Shown here: positions 54,907 to 64,000 of the stretch, one piece after another | Numbering within the stretch: the stretch's first letter is position 1 | Layout of the letters: the number at the start of each line of letters is the position of its first letter | From: Thermodesulfobacteriota bacterium | GTDB taxonomy: Bacteria > Desulfobacterota > Syntrophorhabdia > Syntrophorhabdales > JANXAF01 | Length of the DNA stretch: 64,000 bases | Direction: 5' to 3' | Assembly (NCBI GenBank): GCA_025062045.1 | Contig: JANXAF010000003.1 | Coordinates: 149,573 to 213,572, forward strand | Notes under the pieces: generated by a model | Seen by the model: the letters and a program-made list of their open reading frames with translations, nothing else | Told to the model about the DNA's origin: nothing | Databases searched by the model: none | Position numbers and translations under genes: made by a program

Positions 54907-55021
54907 TTGTCGTATTCGAAAGACCCGAAATTTTTTTGGCGAACCAAAATCGACAGATTTTCTTATTAAAAAAAAGCGATTTATGTTACAATAGTTACCA
55001 ACTTTTAAGCCGGAGGTAGAT

Positions 55022-55492
55022 ATGATAAGTGTTTCCATTCCGGGGTGGGGAGACATTGAGATCGAGTACCTTCTCGTGGATTACAACGGAACCATTGCCT
55101 TGGACGGCAAACTAAAGGCGGGCGTTAAAGAGCTTCTGGAGAAGATCTCCAGGTATATCAGGGTCTTCATAGTTACGGCAGATACGTACGATAGTGTGGA
55201 CAGTGACGTAGACGTTATGGGATTCAACGTGCTCAAGGTAAAAAAGGATAACAGTGCGGAGGAGAAGGCAAAGATAGTAAAAGAGCTCGGACCAGAGAAG
55301 GTTTTAGCTATTGGTAACGGTGCGAACGATGCCCTTATGCTCAAAGAAGCAGCTCTTGGAATAGGCGTGATAGGAGAGGAGGGTTGTGCGAAGATCCTTT
55401 TAAAGGAAGCTGATATAATTGTAAAAGACATTACTGAAGCCCTTAACATCGTACTACATCCAGAAAGAATCATAGCCACCCTCCAGTCATGA
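55022..55492 (+). CDS. Small HAD-family hydrolase
   Basis: A 156-residue, cap-less HAD protein. Motif I is DYNGTIA (Asn replacing the second Asp of the usual DxDGT), followed by motif II ([10 protein letters not shown]) and motif IV ([14 protein letters not shown]). The DxN variant and size are like the isolated P domains of P-type ATPases (COG4087). Metal or phosphatase function is uncertain, since the second Asp is normally the general acid. GGAGG precedes the ATG; secA follows after 1 bp. Confidence 0.85.
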   Translation: MISVSIPGWGDIEIEYLLVDYNGTIALDGKLKAGVKELLEKISRYIRVFIVTADTYDSVDSDVDVMGFNVLKVKKDNSAEEKAKIVKELGPEKVLAIGNGANDALMLKEAALGIGVIGEEGCAKILLKEADIIVKDITEALNIVLHPERIIATLQS

Positions 55493-55493
55493 A

Positions 55494-58127
55494 ATGATCG
55501 GCAAGCTCATAAAGAAGATTATCGGAACCAAAAACGAAAGAGAACTAAAACGTATCCAGCCGATCGTAGAAAAGGTCAACTCTCTCGAGGAGAAAATGAG
55601 AAAACACACCGATGCTGAGCTTAAAGCCTACACGCCTTATTTTAAAGAAAAGATAGAGAAAGGCGAGTCGCTCGACGAAATACTTCCTGTGGCTTTTGCT
55701 GTTGTAAGAGAAGTTGCAAGAAGAACGCTAAACATGAGGCACTTTGACGTACAAATAATAGGTGGGGTTGTGCTACACGAGGGAAAGATAGCAGAGATGG
55801 CTACAGGAGAAGGTAAAACCCTCGTTGCAACATTGCCTGTGTATCTAAACGCGCTAGAAGGCAAAGGGGTTCATGTGGTAACGGTAAACGATTATCTGGC
55901 AAAGAGGGATGCCGAATGGATGGGCCCGATTTACAATTTTCTTGGACTTTCCGTAGGAGTCATAACTCATGAAAAAACGGATCTGGAGAGAAAAAAAGCT
56001 TACCTGTGCGATGTTACATACGGTACCAATAACGAGTTCGGTTTCGATTACCTAAGAGACAATATGAAATATTCACTCGATGACTGTGTACAGAGAGAGT
56101 TACATTACGCAATAGTGGACGAGGTGGACAGTATCCTCATAGACGAGGCAAGAACCCCCCTTATAATTTCGGGTCCATCAGAGGAGTCTACGGACAAGTA
56201 TTACAAGATAAATAGGCTTGTCTATCACTTAGTCAAAGGAAAGGACTACGTCGCTGATGAAAAGCTAAAGGTCGCCTACCTTACAGATGAGGGCATCGCA
56301 AAGGTGGAGAGGCTCCTTGGAATAGAGAACCTTTATGACCCGAAGTATATTGAGATTCTTCATCACATAAATCAGGCTCTCAGAGCGCATAACTTTTTCC
56401 ATAGAGATGTGGACTACATAGTCAAGGACGGAAAGGTCATCATAGTAGATGAATTTACAGGAAGGCTCCTTCCTGGAAGACGCTACAGTGAAGGTTTACA
56501 CCAGGCGCTTGAAGCAAAAGAAAACGTAAAAATAGAGAGAGAAAATCAGACACTTGCGACCATTACATTCCAGAACTATTTCAGAATGTACAAGAAGCTT
56601 GCGGGAATGACAGGAACAGCCGACACGGAGGCATACGAGTTCAAAAAGATATATAACCTCGATGTTGTTGTTATCCCCACAAACAGACCGCTTATAAGAA
56701 CCAATTATCCCGATGTCGTGTACCGGACCGAAAAGGAGAAGTTCAAAGCTGTGGTGAAAGAGATCGAGGAGTTATATAAGATCGGAAGACCAGTACTTGT
56801 CGGAACTTTATCCATAGAGAAATCTGAGAGACTCTCGGAGATGTTAAAGAAGAGGGGAATTCCCCATAACGTGTTGAACGCCAAAAATCACGAGCTCGAA
56901 GCGGAAATAATAGCTCAGGCCGGCAGGCTTAAAGCGGTAACGATTTCTACCAACATGGCGGGAAGGGGGACCGATATTCTTCTTGGAGGGAACCCGGAGT
57001 TTTTAGCACTGAAAATGTGCAAAGGACAGAAAGGAACTGATGAGTACTACAAAGCACTAGAAGAGGCAAAAAAGATCTGCGAAAAGGAAAAGGAGGAAGT
57101 TGTAAAACTTGGTGGGCTCCACGTCATAGGAACGGAAAGGCACGAGTCCCGAAGAATAGATAATCAGCTGAGAGGAAGGGCGGGTCGACAGGGAGACCCT
57201 GGGTCATCAAGGTTTTATGTATCTTTAGAAGACGAGATAATGAGACTTTTTGGTTCAGATAGAATCTCTCCCATACTAGAAAAATTGGGAATGAAAGAAG
57301 ACGTACCGATAGAACACCCTCTAATATCTAAGGCAATTGAAAATGCTCAGGCAAGGGTTGAGGCCCACAATTTTGAGATAAGGAAGTACCTTCTAGAGTA
57401 CGACAATGTGATGAATAAGCAGAGGGAGACCGTCTACGGTATGAGACGTAACATTCTTTCCCAGTCGGATGAAGAAATAAGAAGGGAGATACTTAGCATG
57501 ATTGAGGAAGTGTGCGAGGAAATAGTGGATGAGTGCTGCCCTGAAAAGCTTTACCCGGAGGAATGGGATCTTAAGGGACTCAAAATGAGGTTAAAGGAAA
57601 CTTTCTTTATGGATTTTGACTTTGTGGGTCTCGACATGAAAGATGCTACAAGAGATGGTTTTTTAAACTGGATAAAAGGAAAGCTCATAGAAGCCTATGA
57701 AGAAAAGACCAAAAGATTCGACGAGAAGGACTTTTCATCTCTGGAACGCTTTATCGCTTTAAATTCACTCGATAATCATTGGAAAGAGCATCTTCTTGCT
57801 TTGGATCACCTAAAAGAAGGTATAGGGTTGAGAGCTTACGGACAGAAGGATCCACTTAGGGAATACCAGAGAGAAAGTTATGAGCTTTTTATGGAGATGC
57901 TCTATCTTACGAAGGTCGATACTGTCAGAAAACTTTTTGCAATTCAGCCGGCGAAGGAAGAGGCGTTAATCGTAGAGCACAGACAACCCGAGATTTACCT
58001 TTCGAGGAACGGTATGAACTACAGAGCTCCTTCATATACGACAAAACAGAGAAAAGTTGGTAGGAACGATCCGTGTCCCTGCGGAAGCGGAAGGAAGTAT
58101 AAGAAGTGCTGTGGAAGAAGTGTGTGA
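55494..58127 (+). CDS. secA: Preprotein translocase ATPase SecA
   Basis: An 877-residue motor of the Sec pathway. Walker A is MATGEGKTL and the DEAD-like box is VDEVDSIL; the NBD2 motif [10 protein letters not shown] and the arginine-finger stretch [13 protein letters not shown] are intact. The C-terminus ends in the zinc motif [14 protein letters not shown], which binds SecB/ribosome. ATG at 55494 lies 2 bases after the HAD stop. Its last 17 bp overlap argJ. Confidence 0.98.
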   Translation: MIGKLIKKIIGTKNERELKRIQPIVEKVNSLEEKMRKHTDAELKAYTPYFKEKIEKGESLDEILPVAFAVVREVARRTLNMRHFDVQIIGGVVLHEGKIAEMATGEGKTLVATLPVYLNALEGKGVHVVTVNDYLAKRDAEWMGPIYNFLGLSVGVITHEKTDLERKKAYLCDVTYGTNNEFGFDYLRDNMKYSLDDCVQRELHYAIVDEVDSILIDEARTPLIISGPSEESTDKYYKINRLVYHLVKGKDYVADEKLKVAYLTDEGIAKVERLLGIENLYDPKYIEILHHINQALRAHNFFHRDVDYIVKDGKVIIVDEFTGRLLPGRRYSEGLHQALEAKENVKIERENQTLATITFQNYFRMYKKLAGMTGTADTEAYEFKKIYNLDVVVIPTNRPLIRTNYPDVVYRTEKEKFKAVVKEIEELYKIGRPVLVGTLSIEKSERLSEMLKKRGIPHNVLNAKNHELEAEIIAQAGRLKAVTISTNMAGRGTDILLGGNPEFLALKMCKGQKGTDEYYKALEEAKKICEKEKEEVVKLGGLHVIGTERHESRRIDNQLRGRAGRQGDPGSSRFYVSLEDEIMRLFGSDRISPILEKLGMKEDVPIEHPLISKAIENAQARVEAHNFEIRKYLLEYDNVMNKQRETVYGMRRNILSQSDEEIRREILSMIEEVCEEIVDECCPEKLYPEEWDLKGLKMRLKETFFMDFDFVGLDMKDATRDGFLNWIKGKLIEAYEEKTKRFDEKDFSSLERFIALNSLDNHWKEHLLALDHLKEGIGLRAYGQKDPLREYQRESYELFMEMLYLTKVDTVRKLFAIQPAKEEALIVEHRQPEIYLSRNGMNYRAPSYTTKQRKVGRNDPCPCGSGRKYKKCCGRSV

Positions 58128-59274
58128 TATAGGAAATATAAAATTTTCAGCTGTCTCAGCTGGGATCAAAGGAGAAGGTCTTGACTTGGGGCTTGCCCTA
58201 TTCGAAATTCCGTTCTCCTTTATTGGCCTTTATACCAGAAATAGAATAAAGGCTTCCCATATTCACTACGCGAAAAAGCTCGAAGGAAGAAAAATAAGAG
58301 CGCTTTTTGTAACAAGTGGTTGCGCGAATGCGGCAACAGGGAAAGAAGGAATAGAAGATCTAAAAAGGCTTGCCAGAATGATATCTGAAAGGACATCCTT
58401 AAAAGAAGACGAGATTCTTTTCGCCTCAACGGGAGTAATAGGTAAGAGATTACCTATAGAAAAGATCGCAGATTCAATTCCTTTTCTTGTCGATAATGCT
58501 GATCCTTCAAAGCTTGAAGATTTCGCTTACGCAATGATGACAACGGATACGTATCCAAAGGTACTAAAGAGGACTTTTAGTGGGAAAAAGACTTACTCTA
58601 TCTTGGGAGTCGCAAAAGGTGCTGGCATGATAAATCCGAAGTTAGCGACGATGCTTTGCTTTCTCTTCACTGACTATCCAGGAAAGAGAGAAGTACTTGT
58701 GAATCCGTTTCGCGCTTATTGCAGGGAGAGCTTCGAAAAGATCACTGTGGACAGTGAAACGAGTACGAATGATACTGTTATGCTATTTTTTCCCGAAGGT
58801 GAAATCGATGAGAAGGCCTATTCTATATTCACTGAGACCTTAAAAGACCTCATGAGAGAGCTCGCATTACTCATTGTAAGGGATGGGGAAGGGGCAACGA
58901 AAGTGATCCACATTAAGGTAAATGGTGCGAAAACCAAAATGGCGGCTCAAGAAATAGCAAGAAGGATCGCAAGATCGACTCTAGTTAAGTGCGCGTTTTT
59001 CGGAAATGACCCCAACTGGGGAAGGATAATTGCTGCAGTGGGAGATACGGATATTACTATAAGACCCGAAAGGATAAGCATAAAGATTGAAGGAATGGAA
59101 GTTGCAAAAGGAGGGGTGGAAACCCCTTTTGACGAGGATGAGTTGAAAAGAAAACTCACTTCAAAGGAAGTTGAAGTTGAAATCGATCTCGGCCTTGGAA
59201 AAGCGTCTTATGAGATCTACACCACCGACCTCACATACGATTATGTGAAGATAAACGCCTCATATAGATCTTAG
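58111..59274 (+). CDS. argJ: Bifunctional glutamate N-acetyltransferase / amino-acid acetyltransferase
   Basis: A 387-residue ArgJ of the arginine pathway: transfers acetyl from N-acetylornithine to glutamate. The self-cleavage site is in [13 protein letters not shown] (cut before Thr), and the substrate-site features [10 protein letters not shown] and [12 protein letters not shown] are intact. Start options in the secA overlap are GTG 58111 and GTG 58120; homologues begin near FSAVSAGIK, so either fits and only two or so residues differ. Tail-to-tail overlap of 15 bp with rlmB. Confidence 0.93.
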   Translation: MEEVCDIGNIKFSAVSAGIKGEGLDLGLALFEIPFSFIGLYTRNRIKASHIHYAKKLEGRKIRALFVTSGCANAATGKEGIEDLKRLARMISERTSLKEDEILFASTGVIGKRLPIEKIADSIPFLVDNADPSKLEDFAYAMMTTDTYPKVLKRTFSGKKTYSILGVAKGAGMINPKLATMLCFLFTDYPGKREVLVNPFRAYCRESFEKITVDSETSTNDTVMLFFPEGEIDEKAYSIFTETLKDLMRELALLIVRDGEGATKVIHIKVNGAKTKMAAQEIARRIARSTLVKCAFFGNDPNWGRIIAAVGDTDITIRPERISIKIEGMEVAKGGVETPFDEDELKRKLTSKEVEVEIDLGLGKASYEIYTTDLTYDYVKINASYRS

Positions 59275-59991
59275 ACTTCTCTGTCTTTTTGCCTCATAAA
59301 GAGCGATGGCGAAGCAACTTGCCAGATTAAGTGAAGGAAAGTCCCGCGACGTAGGAATTTTTATTATTTTGTCGCATTTTTTCCGGGTCAGAGATCTTAG
59401 GCCGTCCTCACGCCCTAGTACGAGACAGGAACTTTTTGTCAAATCCACATCGTAGATTGCCGTCTCTCCGTCTTCGTCGAGACCAAAAACAGCAACATCT
59501 AAATCCTTTAAGGTTTCAAGGTAACGGGGAAGGTTGGTGACCCGAACTAACTTTACGTGCTTATACCCACCTTTTGATATCTCTATCACCCTCTCTGTTA
59601 CGGGACAGCTTCTGTCCTTCGGTACGATTATCCCATCCACCTTGAATGAACCGGCGCTTCTTAAAATGTTTCCGAAATTTTGAGGATCGTAGATTCCATC
59701 GAAGGCGAATATGAGCGGACTCTCTCTATTTCTTATAAGTTCTAGGAACTTTTCTGGTTCCAAGTATTCGCAAGGTTCAACCTCAAGGAAGAAGTGGACT
59801 CCCTTAGACTTTATTTTGGCCTTTATCGCCGCCTCAGGCACTAGTTTAAATTGGACCCCCTTCATTTTTGCCAGTTCGATAAATTTACTGGCTAAGTAAG
59901 CCTTCTCCTTCTCCACGTAAAGCCTTCTTGCTGAGGACGGCCTTTGCTCTAAGATGCGCCTTATATCGTCTTTATCGATAAGATAGGGCAT
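59260..59991 (-). CDS. rlmB: SpoU/TrmH-family 23S rRNA 2'-O-methyltransferase
   Basis: A 243-residue SPOUT methyltransferase: an N-terminal substrate-binding domain, then FAFDGIYDPQNFGNILRSA (motif 1), SCLVLGREDGLRS (motif 2) and IPTSRDFPSLNLASCFAIALYE (motif 3, knot). RlmB methylates G2251 of 23S rRNA; TrmH or another SpoU target is the alternative. Starts inside the last 20 bp of pyrF. Confidence 0.88.
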   Translation of the reverse strand: MPYLIDKDDIRRILEQRPSSARRLYVEKEKAYLASKFIELAKMKGVQFKLVPEAAIKAKIKSKGVHFFLEVEPCEYLEPEKFLELIRNRESPLIFAFDGIYDPQNFGNILRSAGSFKVDGIIVPKDRSCPVTERVIEISKGGYKHVKLVRVTNLPRYLETLKDLDVAVFGLDEDGETAIYDVDLTKSSCLVLGREDGLRSLTRKKCDKIIKIPTSRDFPSLNLASCFAIALYEAKRQRSLRSI

Positions 59992-60697
59992 TCTCTATAG
60001 ATTTGGCTATCTTTCTTAGCTCTGCGTGTGGGTCATCCTTTGTAAGAATCGTTCTTCCAATAACTATGTAAGTTGCACCCCTAAGTATGGCTTCGGTTGG
60101 CGTAATAACCCTTTTTTGATCATCGATTTTTTCGTCGATTCTTATGCCCGGTGTGACAATTATGAATTCCTCGCCACAGAGTTTCCTAACTTTCTCGATG
60201 TCTTCTCCTCCTGCTACGACTCCGTCCATTCCAGCTTTTTTTGCAAGAACCGAAAGGTTTTGTGTAAGCTCGGAGACCTTGATCTTTAGACCCATCTCTT
60301 CCAGAACACCTTGATCCACACTTGTAAGAACCGTCACAGCGAGAATCTTCGGTCTTTTAATCCCCAGTTCTTTTGCTGCGTTGTGAACAGCGTTCTTTGC
60401 CTCTTCCATCATCTTTAAGCCGCCCAAAGCGTGTAAGTTCAACATGTCGACCCCTAGTTTTACTGCTTCCACGGAGGCTTTTGCGACAGTGTTTGGAATA
60501 TCGTGATATTTGAGATCAAGGAAAACCTTTGCATCTTTCATTTTTATGAAGTCTATTATTTTGGGACCACAATGGGTAAATAGCTGTTTTCCCACCTTGA
60601 ACATACCAACTTCGTCTTTGAAGGAAAGGACAAGTTTTTGGGCTTCCTGGAATCTTTCCACGTCAAGGGCAAGTATTATCCGTTCTTTTGGAAGCAT
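59972..60697 (-). CDS. pyrF: Orotidine 5'-phosphate decarboxylase
   Basis: A 241-residue TIM barrel making UMP. Catalytic array VFLDLKYHDIPNTVAKA (Asp-x-Lys-x-x-Asp), phosphate loop with PGIRIDEKIDDQKRV and YIVIGRTIL. Length is typical of the bacterial PyrF group. Unusual operon company: archease, rtcB and cobO upstream, rlmB downstream. Confidence 0.96.
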   Translation of the reverse strand: MLPKERIILALDVERFQEAQKLVLSFKDEVGMFKVGKQLFTHCGPKIIDFIKMKDAKVFLDLKYHDIPNTVAKASVEAVKLGVDMLNLHALGGLKMMEEAKNAVHNAAKELGIKRPKILAVTVLTSVDQGVLEEMGLKIKVSELTQNLSVLAKKAGMDGVVAGGEDIEKVRKLCGEEFIIVTPGIRIDEKIDDQKRVITPTEAILRGATYIVIGRTILTKDDPHAELRKIAKSIENALSYR

Positions 60698-60745
60698 ACA
60701 CCTATGATTTACTGCTTTTTTTTGGCCCTGTAAAGAGATGAAGCC

Positions 60746-61273
60746 TTATATATCGAGCCCGCAAATGGCGCCATAAGCCTTGCTTAAGTTCTTTACCTCT
60801 CTCATCTCTGTCACTATATCAGCCATCTTTATTAACTCTTTAGGTGCGTCCTTCCCAGTTATTATCACGTGGAGCTTTTCATCTTTTTCAACGAGAAAAT
60901 TGTGAACTTTCTCAAAGGGTAGAAGCTTTAGATTCAGAACAACGTTCAGTTCGTCGAGGATCAAAAGATCGTAATTACCCTTTTTGAGCTCCTCTTCCAT
61001 AAAGATCCAGCCCTTTTCAACAATTTCCATATAAGGCCTTATATCATCTCCAACGAATGCAAAGCCCAAACCGAATGCGTGGATCTCTATGTGTTTTAGA
61101 ATATGCGGACAAACTTTCTGTTCTCCTGATCTTCCCCCCTCCTTTATAAACTCAACCATGAGTGTTTTCATTCCGTATCCTGCGGCTCTTAACGCACAGC
61201 CCAGCGCTGCAGTTGTTTTGCCTTTACCATCTCCGGTAAAGACGATGATAAGACCCTTCTTCCCCCCCTTCAT
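60746..61273 (-). CDS. cobO: Cob(I)alamin adenosyltransferase (CobO/BtuR)
   Basis: A 175-residue P-loop enzyme. FTGDGKGKTTAALGCALRAAGYG is split by the Walker A GDGKGKTT, and LLILDELNVVLNLKLL provides the Walker B-like acid. Makes adenosylcobalamin with ATP. Lies 25 bp after rtcB, and may serve B12 enzymes such as the methylmalonyl-CoA or propionate route, or B12-radical SAM proteins. Confidence 0.94.
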   Translation of the reverse strand: MKGGKKGLIIVFTGDGKGKTTAALGCALRAAGYGMKTLMVEFIKEGGRSGEQKVCPHILKHIEIHAFGLGFAFVGDDIRPYMEIVEKGWIFMEEELKKGNYDLLILDELNVVLNLKLLPFEKVHNFLVEKDEKLHVIITGKDAPKELIKMADIVTEMREVKNLSKAYGAICGLDI

Positions 61274-61298
61274 TTTTACCCCCCTTAAAACCTAGTAA

Positions 61299-62750
61299 TT
61301 AGCCTTTAATGCATCCCAGAGGGAGAATCTTAGCCACTAGCTTCGATATTCCTGCGTTGTGTACGACTTTAACAACACTCGATACATCCTTATAGGCATC
61401 CGGGATCTCTTCAAGAAGAGTATCCCTTGTTGCAGCCCTAACGTATATCCCTTTATTTTCAAGTTCCTTTTTTATTTCGCGTCCCTTTGCTGTCTTTATC
61501 GCTTCATTCCTGCTCATTATACGGCCTGCCCCATGGCATGTGCTGCCAAAAGTCTCTTCCATCGCCTTTTTTGTTCCACAAAGTACGTAAGATGCTCTTC
61601 CCATGTCGCCCGGTATGATTACAGGCTGGCCGAATTTCCTGTACTTTTCGGGAAGTATTTTCTCGTTCGGACCGAAGGCTCTAGTTGCCCCTTTTCTGTG
61701 GACACAAACCTTAACTTCGGTGTTTTCGACCTTGTGGGTCTCGATCTTTGCGATGTTGTGACAGACATCGTACACAACCTCAAGCCCTAGTTTTTCATAA
61801 CCTTGACCGAATATTTGCTCGAAGGTCTCCCTCACCCAGTGAGTTATCATCTGTCGATTAGCGAATGCGTAATTTGCGGCTGCAGCCATAGCCGCGAGGT
61901 ACTTTTTTCCTTCAGGAGATCGAACGGGCGCGCAGCAAAGCTGCCTATCCGGGAGATATATGCCGTATCTCTCGGAGGCCTTCAGCATCTCTTTTATGTA
62001 ATCGTCGCATATCTGATATCCGAACCCTCTCGATCCCGTATGAATAAGCACAGTTAGCTGTCCTTTAAAGAGACCGAATGCCTTCGCTATCTCCTCGTCG
62101 TATATCTCTTCTACGACTCCTAGTTCAACGAAGTGGTTCCCCGAACCAACCGTGCCTAGCTGATCCTTTCCCCTCTCGTAAGCTTTTTCGGATACGGAGT
62201 CCGGATCAGCTCCTTCTATCCTTCCAGAGTCCTCTATGCACTCCAGATCCCCCATCTTTCCATAACCTTCCTCAACAGCCCATTTTGCCCCATCCTTCAC
62301 TACTTTTCTCAAATCGCTTTTAGAAAGTTTAAAATCCTTTCTGTGGGAACCAACTCCTGATGGTACGTTTATAAAGAGCCTGTCTATGATCTCTTTTATC
62401 TTTTCGGATACTTCCCTGGCAAGAAGATTCGACCTTATAAGTCTTACGCCGCAGTTTATGTCGTATCCCACACCCCCTGGAGATACAACACCTTCCTCGA
62501 CTGTGAATGCCGCAACGCCTCCGATCGGAAACCCGTATCCCCAGTGTATATCCGGCATGGCATAAGAGGCTTTAACAATCCCAGGAAGACACGCAACATT
62601 CTCCACCTGTTTTAAACTCTCGTCCTTTGTAAGAACTTCGTATAGCTTTTCGTCGACATACACTATTCCGTCGACATTCATTTTGTCGTGCTTTGGAATA
62701 AGTATTCTATTAGCGTCTATCCTTTTTATGCGTGTTTTCTCCTCTGCCAT
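61299..62750 (-). CDS. rtcB: RNA-splicing ligase RtcB
   Basis: A 483-residue GTP/Mn-dependent RNA ligase joining 2',3'-cyclic phosphate to 5'-OH ends. Metal site residues are in GGVGYDINCGVRLIRSN (Asp, Cys), VGSGNHFVELG (His), HTGSRGFG (His), and YDVCHNIAKIE (His). The guanylated His is expected in CHGAGRIMS. ATG start in register with family members. Archease is directly upstream (10 bp), the standard activator pairing. Confidence 0.97.
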   Translation of the reverse strand: MAEEKTRIKRIDANRILIPKHDKMNVDGIVYVDEKLYEVLTKDESLKQVENVACLPGIVKASYAMPDIHWGYGFPIGGVAAFTVEEGVVSPGGVGYDINCGVRLIRSNLLAREVSEKIKEIIDRLFINVPSGVGSHRKDFKLSKSDLRKVVKDGAKWAVEEGYGKMGDLECIEDSGRIEGADPDSVSEKAYERGKDQLGTVGSGNHFVELGVVEEIYDEEIAKAFGLFKGQLTVLIHTGSRGFGYQICDDYIKEMLKASERYGIYLPDRQLCCAPVRSPEGKKYLAAMAAAANYAFANRQMITHWVRETFEQIFGQGYEKLGLEVVYDVCHNIAKIETHKVENTEVKVCVHRKGATRAFGPNEKILPEKYRKFGQPVIIPGDMGRASYVLCGTKKAMEETFGSTCHGAGRIMSRNEAIKTAKGREIKKELENKGIYVRAATRDTLLEEIPDAYKDVSSVVKVVHNAGISKLVAKILPLGCIKG

Positions 62751-62760
62751 CTTTCCCCTC

Positions 62761-63171
62761 CTAGACGTCTAGAATAACCCTTGCGATGTATCCTTCATCG
62801 AGCCTTTTCAATTCGAAATTGTGATAGGTGGCGGCCTTTATCTCTTTTTTTAGAGTATGGATTTGGGGATCAAATCTTCTGCAGAAAAGGGTCGCTCTAA
62901 GCCTATTGTCTTCCAATTCTACTTCCAAGTCTCCAATTATGATTCTTTCGGTCTCCCATAGATAAAGAAGCTCGTTTAAGAACGAAATTAGTAACTCACC
63001 GTTCTTTTCAAGAATTATACTCTTTGTCACCTCATACCCTTTTTGCTCACTACCTTCCACCATTATCGAAAATAGCGCGTATGCCGCATTTTTGAAGATC
63101 TCCTCCTGCGAACTTCCGTAGATCTCAATGCCTATATCAGCTTCGTGATCGAATAACGAGAAACGGACCAT
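62761..63171 (-). CDS. Archease (RtcB activator)
   Basis: A 136-residue protein with FDHEADIGIEIYG at the N-terminus and a metal-binding Asp near the C-terminus (VILDV). Archease speeds RtcB guanylation and turnover. ATG at 63171 lacks a Shine-Dalgarno and is 8 bp from an excellent -10 box, so the transcript may be leaderless. First gene of archease-rtcB-cobO-pyrF-rlmB. Confidence 0.93.
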   Translation of the reverse strand: MVRFSLFDHEADIGIEIYGSSQEEIFKNAAYALFSIMVEGSEQKGYEVTKSIILEKNGELLISFLNELLYLWETERIIIGDLEVELEDNRLRATLFCRRFDPQIHTLKKEIKAATYHNFELKRLDEGYIARVILDV

Positions 63172-63179
63172 CCGGTGAG

Positions 63180-63208
63180 ATTATATATCACAGACCGTAT
63201 CCTTTCAA
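63180..63208 (-). promoter_or_regulatory. Sigma70 promoter of archease-rtcB operon
   Basis: TTGAAA (63208-63203), 17-bp spacer, TATAAT (63185-63180) on the minus strand. The expected start (about 63173) is 1-3 bases before the archease ATG. Confidence 0.75.
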
Positions 63209-63298
63209 CGGTGGGTGGTAAAGAGCGGATAGGGGACTTCCGAGACCCGAAGGTTTTAGAATATGGAATTTCTTTTCACAAATATAGAGCCTGGAATT

Positions 63299-64000
63299 TT
63301 ACCATTCGAAACTCTGGACAACTATCACACCTTTCTTGGAGGCTTCCCTTAAGAAACCCTTTGTTGCGTAATGTGTCACAAGGAGCCGAATAACTTCTAC
63401 ATCGCCAAACTCCTTTTTAACCGCCTGAACCTTTTCTTCTAGCTCCTCTAAGACCTCATCTACACTCTGGTCCCTTCTCTCATCGAGTCTAAGCTTCGAT
63501 TCTCCAACTACGTAGACTGTCGTACCGTTTTTTTTCGCCTTTGCCAAAATATTTATTTCCTTTCCGAGGATCTCCTGCCTTATGAATTTTTCTATTACTT
63601 CGATACCATACTTCTCCTTTAAAAACCTAGGTAGTGCTCTAAAAGCCTCGTTTTCAAAGGCGTAGCTCATAGTTAAGCTCAGACCGCCTAAGTCGCGGCG
63701 AAGATCTCTTAACCCTAAGGCTAGTTTTGCTATTTCCAACTCTGTTTTTTCCTGAGCTTCGGCAAGTCTCTGGACTGTGGCTTCAAGCCTACCTAGTCTC
63801 TCCTCTGTCCTCTTCTGAGCCTCCGCAAGCTCTTCTACTATCCTTTCAAGCCTTTCTACCCTCTCCTCTGTCCTCTTCTGAGCCTCCGCAAGCTCTTCTA
63901 CTATCCTTTCAAGCCTTTCTACCCTCTCCTCTGTCCTCTTCTGAGCCTCCGCAAGCTCTTCTACTATCCTTTCAAGCCTTTCTACTCTCTCCTCTGTCCT
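63299..64000 (-). CDS. Coiled-coil plus PD-(D/E)XK-like protein (DUF3782-type), N-terminus beyond window
   Basis: Open in one frame from the window edge to the stop at 63299, 233 residues visible. The first part is an Arg/Glu-rich coiled coil of 21-residue repeats. The last 150 residues resemble the DUF3782-type nuclease-like fold: [42 protein letters not shown], with ESK as the (D/E)xK part. The usual catalytic Asp before it appears to be Asn (EIN), so activity is uncertain. A TTG internal start at 63739 is unlikely given the upstream coding repeats. Confidence 0.75.
   Translation of the reverse strand, partial: RTEERVERLERIVEELAEAQKRTEERVERLERIVEELAEAQKRTEERVERLERIVEELAEAQKRTEERLGRLEATVQRLAEAQEKTELEIAKLALGLRDLRRDLGGLSLTMSYAFENEAFRALPRFLKEKYGIEVIEKFIRQEILGKEINILAKAKKNGTTVYVVGESKLRLDERRDQSVDEVLEELEEKVQAVKKEFGDVEVIRLLVTHYATKGFLREASKKGVIVVQSFEW
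63748..64000 (-). repeat. 63-bp coding tandem repeat (three near-identical copies, one degenerate)
   Basis: Copies 63811-63873, 63874-63936 and 63937-63999 are identical except one base in the third (AGG to AGA, both Arg); a degenerate copy fills 63748-63810. The unit encodes 21 residues, three heptads, beginning [10 protein letters not shown] and ending VEELAEAQK. The array continues past the window edge. Confidence 0.95.

Noticed and set aside
63748..64000. CRISPR-like direct repeats
   Set aside because: Period is 63 bp with no unique spacers, and the whole array is one coding frame for a heptad coiled coil.

Overview
The window is a dense bacterial chromosome segment of roughly 40-45% GC by eye. 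It carries no insertion sequence, phage gene, CRISPR array or rRNA. Gene content suggests a strictly anaerobic, possibly thermophilic relative of the Desulfobacterota/Thermodesulfobacteriota (old Deltaproteobacteria). The pointers are a selenocysteine formate dehydrogenase, an Mvh-type group 3 [NiFe] hydrogenase joined to a FAD/Fe-S/MvhD protein, ETF, LL-diaminopimelate aminotransferase, GTP-type PEP carboxykinase, an ihfA-MerR pair behind pheST, and Lys/Glu/Arg-rich proteins. The lineage is an inference from gene content, not from a marker phylogeny.

Layout. 1-2412: the tail of a histone-deacetylase-family hydrolase, then a LolB-like lipoprotein and a TPR protein. 2507-14329 (minus): an energy block of katG, a FAD/ferredoxin/MvhD fusion, hydrogenase small and large subunits, tRNA-Lys and tRNA-Glu, etfB, etfA, and fdhA with an in-frame UGA. 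14444-21974: pyk, then dgt-valS-gatC-gatA-udg on minus. 22283-31811 (plus): a cytosolic histidine kinase, an NtrC-type sigma54 activator, a stand-alone Fis-type HTH protein, a complete LIV-type ABC transporter and an acyl-CoA ligase, with two good sigma54 promoter matches and a convergent thioesterase. 32388-45530 (minus): lon-amrS-NifU-like-thrS-infC-rpmI-rplT-pheS-pheT-ihfA-merR-lipoprotein-nuclease, with an M18 peptidase upstream of lon. 45637-49249: PEP carboxykinase, tRNA-Ala, and a Tat-type alkaline phosphatase behind a Pho-box-like element. 49621-59274 (mainly plus): two radical-SAM-type proteins, dapL, DUF72, TM2, a HAD protein, secA and argJ. 59260-63171 (minus): archease-rtcB-cobO-pyrF-rlmB. 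63299-64000: a coiled-coil/PD-(D/E)XK-like protein with a 63-bp coding tandem repeat, cut by the window edge.

How the genes fit together. The hydrogenase, MvhD-like protein, ETF and formate dehydrogenase suggest H2, formate and acyl-CoA-level electrons being exchanged through flavin and Fe-S carriers. The sigma54-linked transporter plus CoA ligase suggests uptake and activation of a carboxylic acid, which would feed ETF.

The most notable observation is at 40568-40813. A NifU-C-terminal-like gene of 81 codons is interrupted by an in-frame UGA followed by a Cys codon. Homology continues past the UGA, and a hairpin sits downstream at almost the same distance as in the fdhA of the same window. 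I interpret it as an uncharacterised NifU-like selenoprotein. Other points of interest are an AUA start for infC, a ThrRS without its TGS domain, a Pho box at the phosphatase, a radical-SAM homologue lacking the first cluster cysteine, and a probable leaderless archease-rtcB transcript.
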